From Paracoccus sanguinis (lineage in GTDB: Bacteria; Pseudomonadota; Alphaproteobacteria; Rhodobacterales; Rhodobacteraceae), in contig NZ_FNNA01000003.1 in NCBI RefSeq assembly GCF_900106665.1, positions 62,001-126,000 of the forward strand: a stretch of DNA of 64,000 bases, read 5' to 3'. Under the pieces are notes generated by a model that searched no databases, was not told the DNA's origin, and saw nothing but the letters and a program-made list of their open reading frames with translations. Below, piece after piece: positions 18,250 through 28,989 of the stretch. The position numbers were made by a program, and so were the translations under genes. Every line of letters begins with the position of its first letter. The first letter of the stretch is position 1.

Positions 18250-19833
18250 ATGACCACCCTGCGCGATGCGGCGATGAATTCCAAGGCCTGGCCTTTCGAA
18301 GAGGCCCGCCGGGTGCTGAAACGCTATGAAAAGCGCGACCCCGAAAAGGGTTACGTGCTGTTCGAGACGGGCTACGGCCCCTCGGGCCTGCCCCATATCG
18401 GCACCTTCGGCGAGGTCGCGCGGACCACGATGATCCGCCGCGCCTTCGAGATGATCTCGGACATCCCCACGCGGCTGTTCTGTTTTTCCGACGACATGGA
18501 CGGGATGCGCAAGGTCCCCGACAACGTCCCGCAGACCGAGATGCTGCGCGAGCATCTGCAGAAGCCGCTGACCTCGGTGCCCGATCCGTTCGGCGAATAC
18601 CCGAGCTTCGGCGACCACAACAACGCCATGCTGCGCCGGTTTCTCGACACCTTCGGCTTCGCCTACGAGTTCATCAGCGCCACGGATTTCTATAAATCCG
18701 GGCAGTTCGACCCGACCCTGCGGCTCGCCGCCGAGCGCTATGACGCGATCATGGAGATCATGCTGGCGTCGCTGCGCGAAGAGCGGCAGCAGACCTATTC
18801 CTGCTTCCTGCCGATCCACCCCGAGACGGGGCGCGTGCTCTATGTCCCGATCAAGCACGTCGACGCGGCGCGCGGCGAGATCACCTTCGACGACGAGACC
18901 GGGCGCGAGTGGACTTTGCCGGTCACGGGTGGGCAGGTGAAGCTGCAGTGGAAGCCGGATTTCGGCGCCCGCTGGGCGGCGCTCGACGTCGATTTCGAGA
19001 TGTACGGCAAGGACCACTCGACCAACACGCCGATCTATGACGGCATCTGCGAGGTGCTGGGGGGCCGTGCGCCCGAGCATTTCACCTATGAGCTGTTCCT
19101 CGACGACAAGGGCCAGAAGATCAGCAAATCCAAGGGCAACGGGCTGTCGATCGACGAGTGGCTGACCTATGCGGCCACCGAGAGCCTGTCCTACTTCATG
19201 TACCAGAAGCCCAAGACCGCGAAGCGGATGCACTTCGACGTCATCCCCAAGGCGGTGGACGAATACCACCAGCAGCTGCGTGCCTATCCGGGGCAGACGC
19301 CCGAGCAGCAGCTCGCCAATCCGGTGTGGCACATCCACGGCGGCGAGGTGCCCGCCTCGGACATGGTGGTGCCGTTCGGGATGCTTCTGAACCTCGCCTC
19401 GGTGGCGGGGGCCAAGGACAAGGACGGGCTCTGGGGCTTCATCCGCCGCTACGCGCCCGAGGCCTCGCCCGAGACCAACCCGCAGATGGACGAGGCGGCG
19501 GGCTTTGCGGTGCGGTATTTCAACGACTTCGTGGCGCCGGCGCGGGTGTTCCGGGCGCCGGATGCGCGCGAGGCGGGGGCGCTGGCCGACCTCGTCCAGC
19601 GGCTGGCGGCGTGGGATGCGCCCGCCGACCCGGAGAAGCTGCAGGAGATGGTCTATGCCGTCGGCCGTGACCACGGGTTCGAGCCGATGAAGGACTGGTT
19701 CGCGGCGCTCTATCAGGTGCTGCTCGGCGCCGACCAGGGGCCGCGCTTCGGCGGCTTCATCGCCCTCTACGGCGTGGCCGAGACGCAAGCGCTGATCGCG
19801 CGGGCGCTGGCGGGCGAGCTGACCGCGGGCTGA
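18250..19833 (+). CDS. lysK: lysyl-tRNA synthetase, class I
   Basis: Charges tRNA-Lys with lysine. The 527-residue protein has the class I Rossmann motifs: PHIGT at residues 48-52 (HIGH-equivalent, within [15 protein letters not shown]) and KISKS at 290-294. It therefore belongs to the archaeal-type class I LysRS that replaces the usual class II enzyme in many alphaproteobacteria. Other landmarks are [16 protein letters not shown] and [22 protein letters not shown]. Length is normal. The first ATG has GGAGACGGA just upstream; a second in-frame ATG eight codons later is possible. It is probably monocistronic, with the TerB-like gene divergent and a 164-bp gap before the beta-helix gene. Confidence 0.96.
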   Translation: MTTLRDAAMNSKAWPFEEARRVLKRYEKRDPEKGYVLFETGYGPSGLPHIGTFGEVARTTMIRRAFEMISDIPTRLFCFSDDMDGMRKVPDNVPQTEMLREHLQKPLTSVPDPFGEYPSFGDHNNAMLRRFLDTFGFAYEFISATDFYKSGQFDPTLRLAAERYDAIMEIMLASLREERQQTYSCFLPIHPETGRVLYVPIKHVDAARGEITFDDETGREWTLPVTGGQVKLQWKPDFGARWAALDVDFEMYGKDHSTNTPIYDGICEVLGGRAPEHFTYELFLDDKGQKISKSKGNGLSIDEWLTYAATESLSYFMYQKPKTAKRMHFDVIPKAVDEYHQQLRAYPGQTPEQQLANPVWHIHGGEVPASDMVVPFGMLLNLASVAGAKDKDGLWGFIRRYAPEASPETNPQMDEAAGFAVRYFNDFVAPARVFRAPDAREAGALADLVQRLAAWDAPADPEKLQEMVYAVGRDHGFEPMKDWFAALYQVLLGADQGPRFGGFIALYGVAETQALIARALAGELTAG

Positions 19834-19915
19834 CTCGCGGGCTTTTCTGAATTGACGGGCGGGGGCCGATTTCGCCCCTGCCGTTGCGCGGGGCGGTGTT
19901 GCGGCGGGCGGCGGG

Positions 19916-19931
19916 TTAACCGCGCGTCAAC
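19916..19931 (+). promoter_or_regulatory. possible CtrA-type binding site
   Basis: TTAA, seven bases, then TCAAC: one mismatch from the alphaproteobacterial CtrA consensus TTAA-N7-TTAAC. It lies about 70 bases upstream of the beta-helix protein start, where a promoter is expected. A single near-match in a large window can occur by chance. Confidence 0.35.
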
Positions 19932-19997
19932 CGCGGCCCGGCAGGGTCCGGCCTGATCGCGGGGCGCTGTCGTCCTCGCCACGTCAGGAGGACGCCC

Positions 19998-22289
19998 ATG
20001 AACATCGCCGTCACCGCCGGACTGCAACTGATGCCGCCGGGCTTCTCGGCCGGGCTCTACAACTGGTCGCGCGCCAATGGCGTGGCCAACGACCCCACCT
20101 GGTCGGGGGCGACGAACGCGGCCATCGTGCCGGCGGATCAGGATTTCGGGCCCTGCCTCGAGATCCAGAAGCTCGAGACCGTCACCCGCATCCGCTATAT
20201 GGGCGAGACGCCGATCATCCCCGGCACGTTCCTGCGCGTCTCGGCGCGGGTGAAGGGCATCGCCGGCAACCTGCCGCAGGTGCGGGTCGCGGGCTGGCCG
20301 GGGACGGCGCAGCGGGTGGTCGTCTCTGGCGTCCCGCAATCGAGCGACGCGGTGAGCCTGCCCGGCTACGGGCGGGTGGTCGAGGTCTCGGCCATCATCG
20401 CCACGGCGACCCGGCAGGGCGTGGACATGAGCTGGGGGCCGACGGCGACCATCGGCCATCTCGGGCTGGACCTGATCGGGCCGAACGGCGGCGCGGTGCG
20501 GATCGAGAACCTGCGGATCGAGGATGTCACCGCCGAGTTCGTGCCGGCGATGATCGACTGGGTGGACGTGCGCGATTATGGCGCGGTGGGCGACGGGGTG
20601 GCCGACGACCGCGCGGCCTTCCTGCGCGCTGATGCGGCGGCGGCGGGGGGCCAGGTGCTGGTCCCGGCCGGCACCTACCGCATCAACGGCGACCTGACGA
20701 TGAACGAGCCGGTGCGCTTCGTCGGCACGCTGCGGATGCCGCGGACGGCGCGGCTGTCGCTCAGGCGCAACTTCGATTTCCCGAGCTATGCCGACGCCTT
20801 CGGCGACGAGACCGAGGGCATGAAGAAGGCGCTGCAGGCGCTGCTGGACTATTGCGACCACAACATCCTCGACCTCTGCGGGCGCAAGGTAGACCTGACC
20901 GAGCCGCTGGTGATCGGCGACCTCGCCCCCGGCGTCACGGCGTTCTCGAGCCGCCGGGTGGTGGCGAACGGGCAGATCGCCATCGTGCCCGGCCCGGCGT
21001 GGAACAGCCGCACGGTGACGGCGGCCGCGACCTATGACCCGAACGACGGCTACAGGCTGAAGAACGTGGGCCAACTCTCGGCGATCGAGGTCGGATCGCG
21101 GGTGACCGGTCCCGGCGTCGGGCGCGAGGTCTACGTCACCGCCCGCAACCTGTCGGACGGGACGATCACGCTCTCGAACCCGCTGTTCGGCGGGGCGGGG
21201 ACGCGCAACTACACCTTCATCCGGCGGCGCTATGCGTTCGATTTCTCGACCATCCCGCAGGTGGACCGCTTCTACTTCATGAACGTCGAGTTCGGGCTCG
21301 AGGGCAACGCCAACGGGGTGATGCTGCCGCCCTCGGGGGGGCTCTGGTCGTTCCGCGACTGCTTCTTCACCCGGCCGCAGGACCGCTGCATCACCTCGAT
21401 CGGCGAGGCCTGCCAGGGGATGCTGATCGACCGCTGCGAGTTCATGTCCGACGACCTCGACCTGCCGGCCGGCAATCGCACCAGCATCGCGCTCAACATC
21501 AACGCCAACGACACCAAGATCCGCGACAACCGCTTCGTCCGCTTCGGGCATTTCTGCGTGGCCTCGGGGACCGGGCACCTGATCACCGGCAACCACTGGT
21601 TCCAGGGCGACGGCTCGACCGGGGTGCGGGTCGCGGGGCTGGTGCTGACCGGCCGGGTCGCGCAGGTGACGGTGACCGGCAACTACATCGACAACGCCAG
21701 CATCGAGTGGACCAACGAGCACCACCCGACCCCGAACGCCCTGACCCCGCAGGCGTCCTTCGGCGGGCTGACGATCACCGGCAACACGTTCCTGTGCTCG
21801 AACACCGTCTCGAACTTCTCGTGGATCGTGATCAAGCCCTACGGGTCCGGGCACACGCTGTCGGGGCTGACGGTGATGGGCAACGTGTTCAAGTCGCTCT
21901 ACGCCAACATCGACCGGGTCGAGCGGGTGGACACGAGCTACGCGAACCTGCGGATGGACAAGATGCAGGGGGTGCGGTTCGAGGGGAACACCTTCTACGG
22001 CATCCGCACCCCGACGACGAACCCGCTGTACGTCACCCACACCCAGAACACCGCGGCGAGCCGCTGGCTGGTCGGGACGGACGCGGCGCTGCCCTTCAAC
22101 GGGCAGTCACTCAAGGTCGAGGCGGTGGTGCCCGAGGGCACGATCACCGACGCCTCGGGGGGGCGCAACAACGACCTGCCCTCGGTGCAGCTTGCGCAAG
22201 GATCGGGGCGCAACCAGGTGGCGCTGGATTTCTCGGCCCCGGTGAAGGGCACGGTGAGCCTGCGGGTGCGGATGGACACGCCCGAATAG
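19998..22289 (+). CDS. right-handed parallel beta-helix protein (pectate lyase/GH28-related)
   Basis: The 763-residue product has an N-terminal beta-sandwich-like part (residues 1-185), then a pectate-lyase-3 entry motif, IDWVDVRDYGAVGDGVADDRAAFLRA (about 190-215). Beta-helix coils with repeated asparagines and short turns follow, such as FRDCFFTRPQDRCIT, IDRCEFMSDDLDL and ITGNHWFQGDGSTGV. The family acts on or displays polysaccharides: lyases, hydrolases, epimerases or phage-like tail spikes. The catalytic residues cannot be assigned by eye. There is no N-terminal signal peptide, so if it is exported it must use a type I or other leaderless route. A strong ribosome site (AGGAGG) precedes the ATG. 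The gene is solitary and closed by a terminator. Confidence 0.83.
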   Translation: MNIAVTAGLQLMPPGFSAGLYNWSRANGVANDPTWSGATNAAIVPADQDFGPCLEIQKLETVTRIRYMGETPIIPGTFLRVSARVKGIAGNLPQVRVAGWPGTAQRVVVSGVPQSSDAVSLPGYGRVVEVSAIIATATRQGVDMSWGPTATIGHLGLDLIGPNGGAVRIENLRIEDVTAEFVPAMIDWVDVRDYGAVGDGVADDRAAFLRADAAAAGGQVLVPAGTYRINGDLTMNEPVRFVGTLRMPRTARLSLRRNFDFPSYADAFGDETEGMKKALQALLDYCDHNILDLCGRKVDLTEPLVIGDLAPGVTAFSSRRVVANGQIAIVPGPAWNSRTVTAAATYDPNDGYRLKNVGQLSAIEVGSRVTGPGVGREVYVTARNLSDGTITLSNPLFGGAGTRNYTFIRRRYAFDFSTIPQVDRFYFMNVEFGLEGNANGVMLPPSGGLWSFRDCFFTRPQDRCITSIGEACQGMLIDRCEFMSDDLDLPAGNRTSIALNINANDTKIRDNRFVRFGHFCVASGTGHLITGNHWFQGDGSTGVRVAGLVLTGRVAQVTVTGNYIDNASIEWTNEHHPTPNALTPQASFGGLTITGNTFLCSNTVSNFSWIVIKPYGSGHTLSGLTVMGNVFKSLYANIDRVERVDTSYANLRMDKMQGVRFEGNTFYGIRTPTTNPLYVTHTQNTAASRWLVGTDAALPFNGQSLKVEAVVPEGTITDASGGRNNDLPSVQLAQGSGRNQVALDFSAPVKGTVSLRVRMDTPE

Positions 22290-22313
22290 GGCCTTAGGTC
22301 CAACCCTGACACG

Positions 22314-22346
22314 GGGCGTCCGCGGAGCGATCCGCGGGCGCCCTTT
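22314..22346 (+). terminator. terminator of the beta-helix gene
   Basis: A 13-bp stem with one G-U pair (left arm from GGGCG, right arm ending GCGCCC) and a GCGA loop is followed by TTT. It lies 24 bases after the stop codon and ends two bases before the convergent gene's stop. The short T run makes it moderate in strength. Confidence 0.7.
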
Positions 22347-22347
22347 G

Positions 22348-22857
22348 TCATTCCGCGGGGGGCGCGGCGAGGTCGGCGGCGGTGAGGCGGAAGGCCGCGC
22401 CGAAGCCCGCGTTGAGGAGGCCGGCGCGGGGCGTGAACCGCCAGAAGCGGAAGTCGGGCAGGCCGAGATAGACCGCCGCCTTGGGATCGCGGGCGCGCCA
22501 GAGGGTGCGCAGCGCGGCCTCGTCGGCGGGGGGCACCAGCGCTGCCTCGACCTGCAGCGAGAGGCGCGGGCGCGTGAGGGCGCTGCCCTTGGTCGGCGCG
22601 TCGTCGGTCAGCAGAAGTGCGGCGCGGGGGTCACGGGACAGCGCCGCGCTGTGCAGCGCCAGCCCCGAGAGCAGCGCGAGTGGCGTCCCCGCCGCATCGG
22701 TCTGCAGCGCGATCCGCGAGGTCATCGGCCAGCCCTCCGCGTCGAGCACGGCCAGCACCGCGTCGCGCGCCGCCCCGAGCAGCGCCCGGGCCGCGGCACG
22801 CGCCTCGGCGTCCGCCGCGCGGTGCGGATCGGGGCGGTGGCCGGGCCCCTCGGTCAC
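22348..22857 (-). CDS. HugZ-like/pyridoxamine 5'-phosphate oxidase-fold protein
   Basis: The 169-residue protein has a split-barrel flavin/heme-binding fold: an N-terminal helix with EARAAARALLGAARDAVLAVLD, then MTSRIALQTDAAGTPLALLSGLALHSAAL and LTRPRLSLQVEAALV. This pattern is found in the HugZ heme-utilisation and PNPOx-like families. The C-terminal LPDFRFWRFTPRAGLLNAGFGAAFRL matches the typical alphaproteobacterial version. Substrate and cofactor are not determinable; no heme-uptake genes are nearby. The start is a GTG. It converges on the beta-helix gene and diverges from acs. Confidence 0.8.
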   Translation of the reverse strand: MTEGPGHRPDPHRAADAEARAAARALLGAARDAVLAVLDAEGWPMTSRIALQTDAAGTPLALLSGLALHSAALSRDPRAALLLTDDAPTKGSALTRPRLSLQVEAALVPPADEAALRTLWRARDPKAAVYLGLPDFRFWRFTPRAGLLNAGFGAAFRLTAADLAAPPAE

Positions 22858-22910
22858 GGCCGCACCGGGGTCGGCTGAGGTTTACAGGTCACGCAGAGGC
22901 CCCCGAACTG

Positions 22911-22927
22911 TTTGCAATATTTGCATA
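22911..22927 (+). promoter_or_regulatory. possible operator upstream of acs
   Basis: TGCAA-TAT-TTGCA is a 5-bp inverted repeat within an AT-rich TTTGCAATATTTGCATA block that stands out from the GC-rich surroundings, about 130 bases before the acs ATG. TTTGCAA-type half sites are bound by RamB/ScfR-like regulators of acyl-CoA metabolism in other bacteria. Assignment to that family is an inference. Confidence 0.4.
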
Positions 22928-23055
22928 TGACAAGCTTCCGGCGATCTTCTACGGTCAGCCCAGCCGGTCCCGCAACTCTGCGTGAACGGCGCCCGCGGGA
23001 GGAGCGCGCGGGTCGGACTCGCGACGACGCGTTACGGAAGTCACTGGGAGGATTC

Positions 23056-25008
23056 ATGTCTGACGCCATTGCCAAGCACCCCATCCCCGAGGGCTTTACC
23101 AAGGCCCATGTCACGCCCGAGGACTACAGGGCGCGCTATGCCGAGTCGATCAGCGACCCGGACGGTTTCTGGGGCCGCGAGGGCAAGCGGCTGGACTGGA
23201 TCGAGCCCTACACCAAGGTCAAGAACACCGACTTCACGCTGGGCAACGTCTCGATCAAGTGGTTCGAGGACGGGGTGCTCAACGCCTGCGTGAACTGCGT
23301 GGACCGGCACCTGCCGCAGCGCGCCCGGCAGACCGCGATCATCTTTGAACCCGACGACCCGGCCCAGCCCGCGCAGCACATCACCTATGCCGAGCTGTCG
23401 GAAAAGGTCCAGCGGATGGCCAACGTCCTGCTGAGCCAGGGCGTGATGCGCGGCGACCGGGTGGTGATCTACCTGCCGATGATCCCCGAGGCGGCCTATG
23501 CGATGTTGGCCTGCGCCCGGATCGGCGCCATCCATTCCATCGTCTTCGCCGGCTTCTCGCCCGACGCGCTGGCCAACCGCATCAACGACTGCGGCGCCAA
23601 GCTGGTGATCACCGCCGACACCGCCCCGCGCGGTGGCCGGCGCACCGCGCTCAAGTCCAACACCGATGCGGCGCTGCTGCACTGCTCGGACCGGGTGCGC
23701 TGCCTCGTCGTCAAGCACACCGGCGACCAGACCACCTGGGTCGACGGCCGCGACGTCGACGTGAAATACCTGATGGAGCACGCGAGCCCCGAGTGCCCGC
23801 CGCGCCCGATGGGGGCCGAGGACCCGCTGTTCATCCTCTACACCTCCGGCTCGACCGGGCGGCCGAAGGGGGTGGTGCACACCACCGGGGGCTACCTGAC
23901 CTATGCGTCGATGACGCATCAGTACACCTTCGACTATCAGGACGGCGACGTGTTCTGGTGCACCGCCGACGTGGGCTGGGTCACCGGCCACAGCTACATC
24001 GTCTACGGCCCGCTCTCGAACGGGGCGACCACGCTGATGTTCGAGGGGGTGCCGACCTATCCCGACGCCGGCCGCTTCTGGGAGGTCTGCGCCAAGCACA
24101 AGGTCACCCAGTTCTACACCGCGCCGACCGCGATCCGCAGCCTCATGGGGCAGGGGCCCGAGTGGGTCGAGAAGCACGACCTGTCGAGCCTGCGCATCCT
24201 CGGTTCGGTCGGCGAGCCGATCAACCCCGAGGCGTGGGTCTGGTACGACAAGCACGTCGGCAAGGGCCGCTGCCCGATCGTCGACACTTTCTGGCAGACC
24301 GAGACCGGCGGCCACATGATCACCTCGATCCCCTATGCGATCGAGACGAAGCCGGGGGCGGCGACGCTGCCGTTCTTCGGGGTCAAGCCGGCGGTGCTGG
24401 ACGCCGCCTCCGGCGCGCTGATCGAGGGCAACGGGGTCGAGGGGGTGATGGCCATCGCCGACAGCTGGCCGGGCCAGATGCGCACCCTCTGGGGCGACCA
24501 CCAGCGCTTTGAAGAGGCGTATTTCCAGCAGTATCCGGGCTATTACTTCACCGGCGACGGCTGCCGCCGGGACGAGGACGGGTATTACTGGATCACCGGC
24601 CGGGTCGATGACGTGATCAACGTCTCAGGCCACCGGATGGGCACGGCCGAGGTGGAATCGGCGCTCGTCGCCCACCCCAAGGTCGCCGAGGCGGCGGTCG
24701 TGGGCTATCCGCACGACCTCAAGGGGCAAGGCATCTACGCCTATGTCACGCTGATGAACGGGATCGAGCCCTCGTCCGAGCTGCGCAAGGAGCTGGAGGG
24801 CTGGGTCCGCACCGAGATCGGGCCGATCGCCAAGCCGGACCTGATCCAGTGGGCGCCCGGGCTGCCCAAGACCCGCTCGGGCAAGATCATGCGCCGCATC
24901 CTGCGCAAGATCGCCGAGAACGACTATGGCGCACTGGGCGACACCTCGACGCTGGCCGATCCGTCGGTCGTGGACGAGCTGATCGAGAACCGGATGAACC
25001 GCGCCTGA
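23056..25008 (+). CDS. acsA: acetyl-CoA synthetase
   Basis: Acs activates acetate to acetyl-CoA through acetyl-AMP. The 650-residue protein has the adenylate-forming motifs: the P-loop-like [73 protein letters not shown], and near the C-terminus [15 protein letters not shown], whose lysine is the usual acetylation site. Length is typical. The ATG at 23056 has GGGAGG upstream; a 48-codon upstream opening is not conserved. A 371-bp gap separates it from the DUF485-actP operon, so it probably has its own promoter and the TTTGCAA-like site above it. Confidence 0.97.
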   Translation: MSDAIAKHPIPEGFTKAHVTPEDYRARYAESISDPDGFWGREGKRLDWIEPYTKVKNTDFTLGNVSIKWFEDGVLNACVNCVDRHLPQRARQTAIIFEPDDPAQPAQHITYAELSEKVQRMANVLLSQGVMRGDRVVIYLPMIPEAAYAMLACARIGAIHSIVFAGFSPDALANRINDCGAKLVITADTAPRGGRRTALKSNTDAALLHCSDRVRCLVVKHTGDQTTWVDGRDVDVKYLMEHASPECPPRPMGAEDPLFILYTSGSTGRPKGVVHTTGGYLTYASMTHQYTFDYQDGDVFWCTADVGWVTGHSYIVYGPLSNGATTLMFEGVPTYPDAGRFWEVCAKHKVTQFYTAPTAIRSLMGQGPEWVEKHDLSSLRILGSVGEPINPEAWVWYDKHVGKGRCPIVDTFWQTETGGHMITSIPYAIETKPGAATLPFFGVKPAVLDAASGALIEGNGVEGVMAIADSWPGQMRTLWGDHQRFEEAYFQQYPGYYFTGDGCRRDEDGYYWITGRVDDVINVSGHRMGTAEVESALVAHPKVAEAAVVGYPHDLKGQGIYAYVTLMNGIEPSSELRKELEGWVRTEIGPIAKPDLIQWAPGLPKTRSGKIMRRILRKIAENDYGALGDTSTLADPSVVDELIENRMNRA

Positions 25009-25379
25009 GGGGATGGGGCGGCGGGTCCGGGCGGCACGCGCCGCCTGCCCGCCGCGCTTGAGGACCCGGCCGCGGCGCGGCGGCGTGACCCGCCGACCGC
25101 CCCCGACCGGGAGAGAGGACGGGCCGGAGGAGGGCCGCACGGCGCCCCGACGCGGGGCAGCCACGGGATGACGCCAGACGCGGCGGAGGGGCGGACCTGC
25201 GGGGCAGGGACGGCTCGCCGCAGGTGCCCGGCCGAAGTCCCGTGACCTGCCCGAGGCAGAGGGGCCAGGCGTCGCCGCCGCACGGGCGGGGCGCACGGAC
25301 GGCACCGAGGACGGACCGAAGGGACTGCCAAACCAACCGGCCGCACGAGCTGGAAACTCCCGGAGGAGGGACAACGACA
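25009..25379 (+). other. 371-bp gap between acs and the DUF485-actP operon
   Basis: This stretch is extremely GC-rich and holds no frame with convincing coding bias. A short hairpin (GGCGGC, ACGC, GCCGCC) lies near 25030-25046 but has no T run. The right end carries the strong ribosome site GGAGGAGGG before the DUF485 ATG. No promoter boxes are obvious, although the promoter of the long downstream operon should lie here. Confidence 0.5.
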
Positions 25380-25688
25380 ATGCAGGATACGATGCTCGAA
25401 CGCATCGCGTCCGACCCGAACTACCAGAAGCTGCGTTCTCGGCGGCTGAGTTTCGGTTGGACGCTGACCATCGCCATGCTGGTGGTCTATTACGGGTTCA
25501 TCGCCATCATCGCCTTTGACAAGGCGCTGCTTGCCAAGCGGATCGGCAGCGGGGTCACGACCTGGGGCATCCCGGTCGGGTTCGGCGTCATCCTGTTCAC
25601 CATCGTGATCACGGCCATCTACGTCATGCGCGCCAACAGCGAATATGACGAGCTGGCCGAGCGCGTGCGCCGCGAGGCCCTGAAATGA
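25380..25688 (+). CDS. DUF485 small membrane protein
   Basis: The 102-residue protein (YjcH-like) has two membrane helices, [18 protein letters not shown] and [21 protein letters not shown], preceded by the family's N-terminal [19 protein letters not shown]485 genes are nearly always paired with the acetate permease actP and are thought to assist it in the membrane. Here its TGA overlaps the actP ATG by four bases. The ATG is preceded by a near-perfect Shine-Dalgarno; a second ATG four codons later is less likely. It is the first gene of the operon that runs to 34613. Confidence 0.93.
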   Translation: MQDTMLERIASDPNYQKLRSRRLSFGWTLTIAMLVVYYGFIAIIAFDKALLAKRIGSGVTTWGIPVGFGVILFTIVITAIYVMRANSEYDELAERVRREALK

Positions 25689-27436
25689 AGTTTCCGATGA
25701 CCACGGGCCGCTTTCTCGGCCTTTCCGCGCTGCTCGTCGCGCCCTCGGCGGTGATGGCCGCAGGCGCCCTCGAGGGCGAGGTCGTCCAGCAGGCGACCAA
25801 CTGGACCGCGATCACCATGTTCGGGGTGTTCGTCGTCCTGACGCTGTTCATCACCAAGTGGGCCGCCGGCCGCACCAAGTCGGCCGCCGACTTCTACACC
25901 GCCGGCGGCGGCATCTCGGGCTTCCAGAACGGCCTTGCCATCGCCGGGGACTACATGTCCGCGGCCTCGTTCCTCGGCATCTCGGCCGCGGTGATGGCCA
26001 ACGGCTTCGACGGGCTGATCTACTCGATCGGCTTCCTCGTCGGCTGGCCGATCCTGACCTTCCTGATGGCCGAGAAGCTGCGCAACCTCGGCAAGTTCAC
26101 CTTCGCCGACGTGGCCTCGTTCCGCTTCGAGCAGACGCCGGTGCGGCTGTTCGCGGCGATCTCGACGCTCGTCGTCGTGGCGTTCTACCTGATCGCGCAG
26201 ATGGTCGGCGCGGGGCAGCTCATCAAGCTGCTGTTCGGGCTGGAATACTGGATGGCGGTGATCATCGTCGGCGCGCTGATGATGGTCTACGTGCTCTTCG
26301 GCGGGATGACCGCGACCACCTGGGTGCAGATCATCAAGGCCTGCCTGCTCTTGGGCGGCGCCTCGTTCATGGCCTTCATGGTCATGCAGCACTTCGGCTT
26401 CAGCTTCGAGCGGCTGTTCGCCGAGTCGGTGCGGATCAAGACCGATCTCGCCGCGACCACGCCGGTGCCCGACAAGCCCCTGCCCACGCCCGAGGAGGCC
26501 GCCGCGGCCGGCCAGGCGATCATGGGCCCGGGCACCTTCGTGAAAGACCCGATCTCGGCGATCAGCTTCGGCATGGCGCTGATGTTCGGGACCGCCGGCC
26601 TGCCGCACATCCTGATGCGCTTCTTCACCGTGCCCTCGGCCAAGGAAGCCCGGAAATCGGTGATGTGGGCGACGATCTGGATCGGCTACTTCTACCTGCT
26701 GACTTTCATCATCGGCTTCGGCGCCATCGCCTTCGTGCTGACCAACCCCAGCTTCATCGAGATCAAGGACGGGGTCCGCGGCCTCATCGGCGGCAACAAC
26801 ATGGCGGCCGTGCATCTGGCCAACGCGGTCGGCGGCAACGTCTTCCTGGGCTTCATCTCGGCGGTGGCGTTTGCGACCATTCTCGCGGTGGTGGCGGGTC
26901 TGACGCTGTCGGGCGCCTCGGCGGTGTCGCACGACATCTACTCGAGCGTCGTGAAGAAGGGCCACGCCGACAGCGCCGCCGAACTGCGCGTCTCGCGCAT
27001 CACCACCATCTGCCTCGGCATCGTGGCGGTGATCCTCGGGATCGCGTTCGAGAAGCAGAACATCGCCTTCATGGTGTCGCTCGCCTTCGCCATCGCGGCG
27101 TCCGCAAACTTCCCGGTGCTGTTCCTGTCGATCCTGTGGAAGGGCATGACCACCCGCGGCGCCGTCATCGGCGGCTTCATGGGGCTGATCTCGTCGGTGG
27201 CGCTGACCGTCGTCTCGCCCTCGGTGTGGGAAGCGACGCTGGGCAATCCCAAGGGCTCGGCGCTGTTCCCCTATACCTCGCCCGCGCTCTTCTCGATGAC
27301 GCTCGCGTTCCTCGGGATCTGGTTCTTCTCGGTCACCGACAAGAGCCGCCGCGCCGCGATCGACAAGGCCGGCTACCTGGCGCAGGAGGTCCGGTCCGAG
27401 ACCGGGATCGGCGCCTCGACGGCCTCCTCGCATTGA
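25685..27436 (+). CDS. actP: cation/acetate symporter
   Basis: ActP is a sodium:solute symporter (SSS/SLC5 family) that imports acetate and similar short acids. The 583-residue protein begins with a probable signal or first helix ([16 protein letters not shown]) and shows the family features [32 protein letters not shown] and [16 protein letters not shown], with about 13 membrane spans. Length matches ActP. The gene is coupled to DUF485 upstream (ATGA) and to the DUF294 gene downstream (TTGA). With acs next door, acetate scavenging is the evident physiological setting. Confidence 0.95.
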   Translation: MKFPMTTGRFLGLSALLVAPSAVMAAGALEGEVVQQATNWTAITMFGVFVVLTLFITKWAAGRTKSAADFYTAGGGISGFQNGLAIAGDYMSAASFLGISAAVMANGFDGLIYSIGFLVGWPILTFLMAEKLRNLGKFTFADVASFRFEQTPVRLFAAISTLVVVAFYLIAQMVGAGQLIKLLFGLEYWMAVIIVGALMMVYVLFGGMTATTWVQIIKACLLLGGASFMAFMVMQHFGFSFERLFAESVRIKTDLAATTPVPDKPLPTPEEAAAAGQAIMGPGTFVKDPISAISFGMALMFGTAGLPHILMRFFTVPSAKEARKSVMWATIWIGYFYLLTFIIGFGAIAFVLTNPSFIEIKDGVRGLIGGNNMAAVHLANAVGGNVFLGFISAVAFATILAVVAGLTLSGASAVSHDIYSSVVKKGHADSAAELRVSRITTICLGIVAVILGIAFEKQNIAFMVSLAFAIAASANFPVLFLSILWKGMTTRGAVIGGFMGLISSVALTVVSPSVWEATLGNPKGSALFPYTSPALFSMTLAFLGIWFFSVTDKSRRAAIDKAGYLAQEVRSETGIGASTASSH

Positions 27437-28989
27437 GCACGCCGCGCGCCCCTTCGGCGCCGGAGACGGCGGCGGCCGGACCCTCGGGTCCGGCCGCTTC
27501 CACCTTGGCCGGCGCGGGCGGCGCGCCGGACCAGCCCGGCCTCACCGCCGCCGGCAGCGACCACGGGCGGCGCGAGACGCTGTCGCTCATGGCCTCGCGC
27601 GTGGGCGAGGCGTATCTGCGCCAGCCCCTGATCGTGCCGGGCGACACCGACGTGCTGTCGCTCTGCCAGCAGATGGCCGCCCAGGACGCGAGCGAGGCGC
27701 TGGTGCGCGACGGCGACCGGCTGGGCGTCTTTACCACCACCAACCTGCGCGACGTGGTGCTGATGGACCGCGCGCCCGCCAGCCTGCGCGTGGCCGAGGT
27801 CGCGAGCTTCCCGACCGTCGAGGTCGCCATCGACGACGACCTGTTCACCGCGATGATCCTGATGCTGCGCCACCGCGTCCACCGCGTCGTGGTGCGCGGG
27901 ACGGACGGCGGCATCGCCGGCGTGCTGAGCCAGCTCGACCTGATGAGCTTCGTTGCCAACCACTCGCATCTGATTGCCATGCAGGCCGCCGACGCCACCG
28001 ACGTCGCGGCGCTGCGCCGGGCCGCCGACCAGATCGAGCCGCTGATCCGGGTGCTGGCCTCGGACGGCGTCCGGGTCGAGGTCATCGCCGGGCTGGTGGG
28101 CGAGCTGAACCGCGCTGTCTTCCGCCGCCTGTGGGAACTCGTCGCGCCCGAGACGCTGCGCGCCCGGTCCTGCCTCATCGTCATGGGCAGCGAGGGGCGG
28201 GGCGAGCAGATCATCCGCACCGATCAGGACAACGGCCTGATCCTCGCCGACGACGCCGACCCGGCCGAGGCCGCCGCGGCGACCGAGGCCTTCACCGCGG
28301 CCCTCGTCGGCTTCGGCTATCCGCCCTGTCCGGGCGGGATCATGGCCAACCAGCCGCTCTGGCGGCAGACCGTCACCGGCTTCCGCCAGACCTTCGGGCG
28401 CTGGATCTATGACGAGCCGACCGAGGGGATGGGCGAGGGGCCGATGAACCTCGCCATCTTCATGGACGCGCTGGCGGTCGCGGGCGACGCGCGGCTTCTG
28501 GACGAGGCCAAGGCGGCGCTGGTGGCGCTGATGACGGACTCGGACGCCTATCTGGCGCGCTTCGCGGCCGCGGTGTACAGCTTTTCCGAGGATCGCAGCT
28601 GGTGGTCGCGGCTGCCCGGCGTGCGCGGCCGGGCGAGTGCCGAGATCGACCTCAAGAAGCTGGGCCTGTTCCCGATCGTGCAGGGGGTGCGGGCGCTGGC
28701 GCTGAAATACCGCGTCCCGGCGCTGGCCACGACCGAACGTCTCGCGGCGCTGGTCGCGGCCGGACGGGTGCCCGAGGGGATGGCGCGCGACCTGACCGAC
28801 GCGCTACATTTCCTCATGGGTGCCAAGCTCGAAACCAACCTGCGCCAGATCGCGGCCGGACGCCCGCCGGGCAACCTCGTCAGCCTCGACGAGCTGGGCA
28901 CGCTGGACCGGCAGGCGCTGAAGGATTCGCTCGCCATCGTGCGCGGCTTCCGCGACTGGGTGAGCCAGCAGTTCCGGCTGCCGGGATGA
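27433..28989 (+). CDS. CBS domain and DUF294 nucleotidyltransferase-like protein
   Basis: The 518-residue protein starts with TTG, overlapping the actP stop by four bases; an ATG at 27589 would remove a Pro/Ala-rich leader of 52 residues and is the alternative. Two CBS repeats (about residues 60-190) would bind adenine nucleotides as an energy sensor. They are followed by a nucleotidyltransferase domain with G252-S253 in GSEGRGEQ and D264-x-D266 in RTDQDNGLI, the GlnD/GlnE-type metal and nucleotide site, and a DUF294 C-terminal helical domain. All catalytic positions look intact, so transfer of a nucleotide to a protein or other acceptor is plausible. The target is unknown. Genes of this type often lie beside actP and a DnaQ-like exonuclease. 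Confidence 0.85.
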   Translation: MSTPRAPSAPETAAAGPSGPAASTLAGAGGAPDQPGLTAAGSDHGRRETLSLMASRVGEAYLRQPLIVPGDTDVLSLCQQMAAQDASEALVRDGDRLGVFTTTNLRDVVLMDRAPASLRVAEVASFPTVEVAIDDDLFTAMILMLRHRVHRVVVRGTDGGIAGVLSQLDLMSFVANHSHLIAMQAADATDVAALRRAADQIEPLIRVLASDGVRVEVIAGLVGELNRAVFRRLWELVAPETLRARSCLIVMGSEGRGEQIIRTDQDNGLILADDADPAEAAAATEAFTAALVGFGYPPCPGGIMANQPLWRQTVTGFRQTFGRWIYDEPTEGMGEGPMNLAIFMDALAVAGDARLLDEAKAALVALMTDSDAYLARFAAAVYSFSEDRSWWSRLPGVRGRASAEIDLKKLGLFPIVQGVRALALKYRVPALATTERLAALVAAGRVPEGMARDLTDALHFLMGAKLETNLRQIAAGRPPGNLVSLDELGTLDRQALKDSLAIVRGFRDWVSQQFRLPG

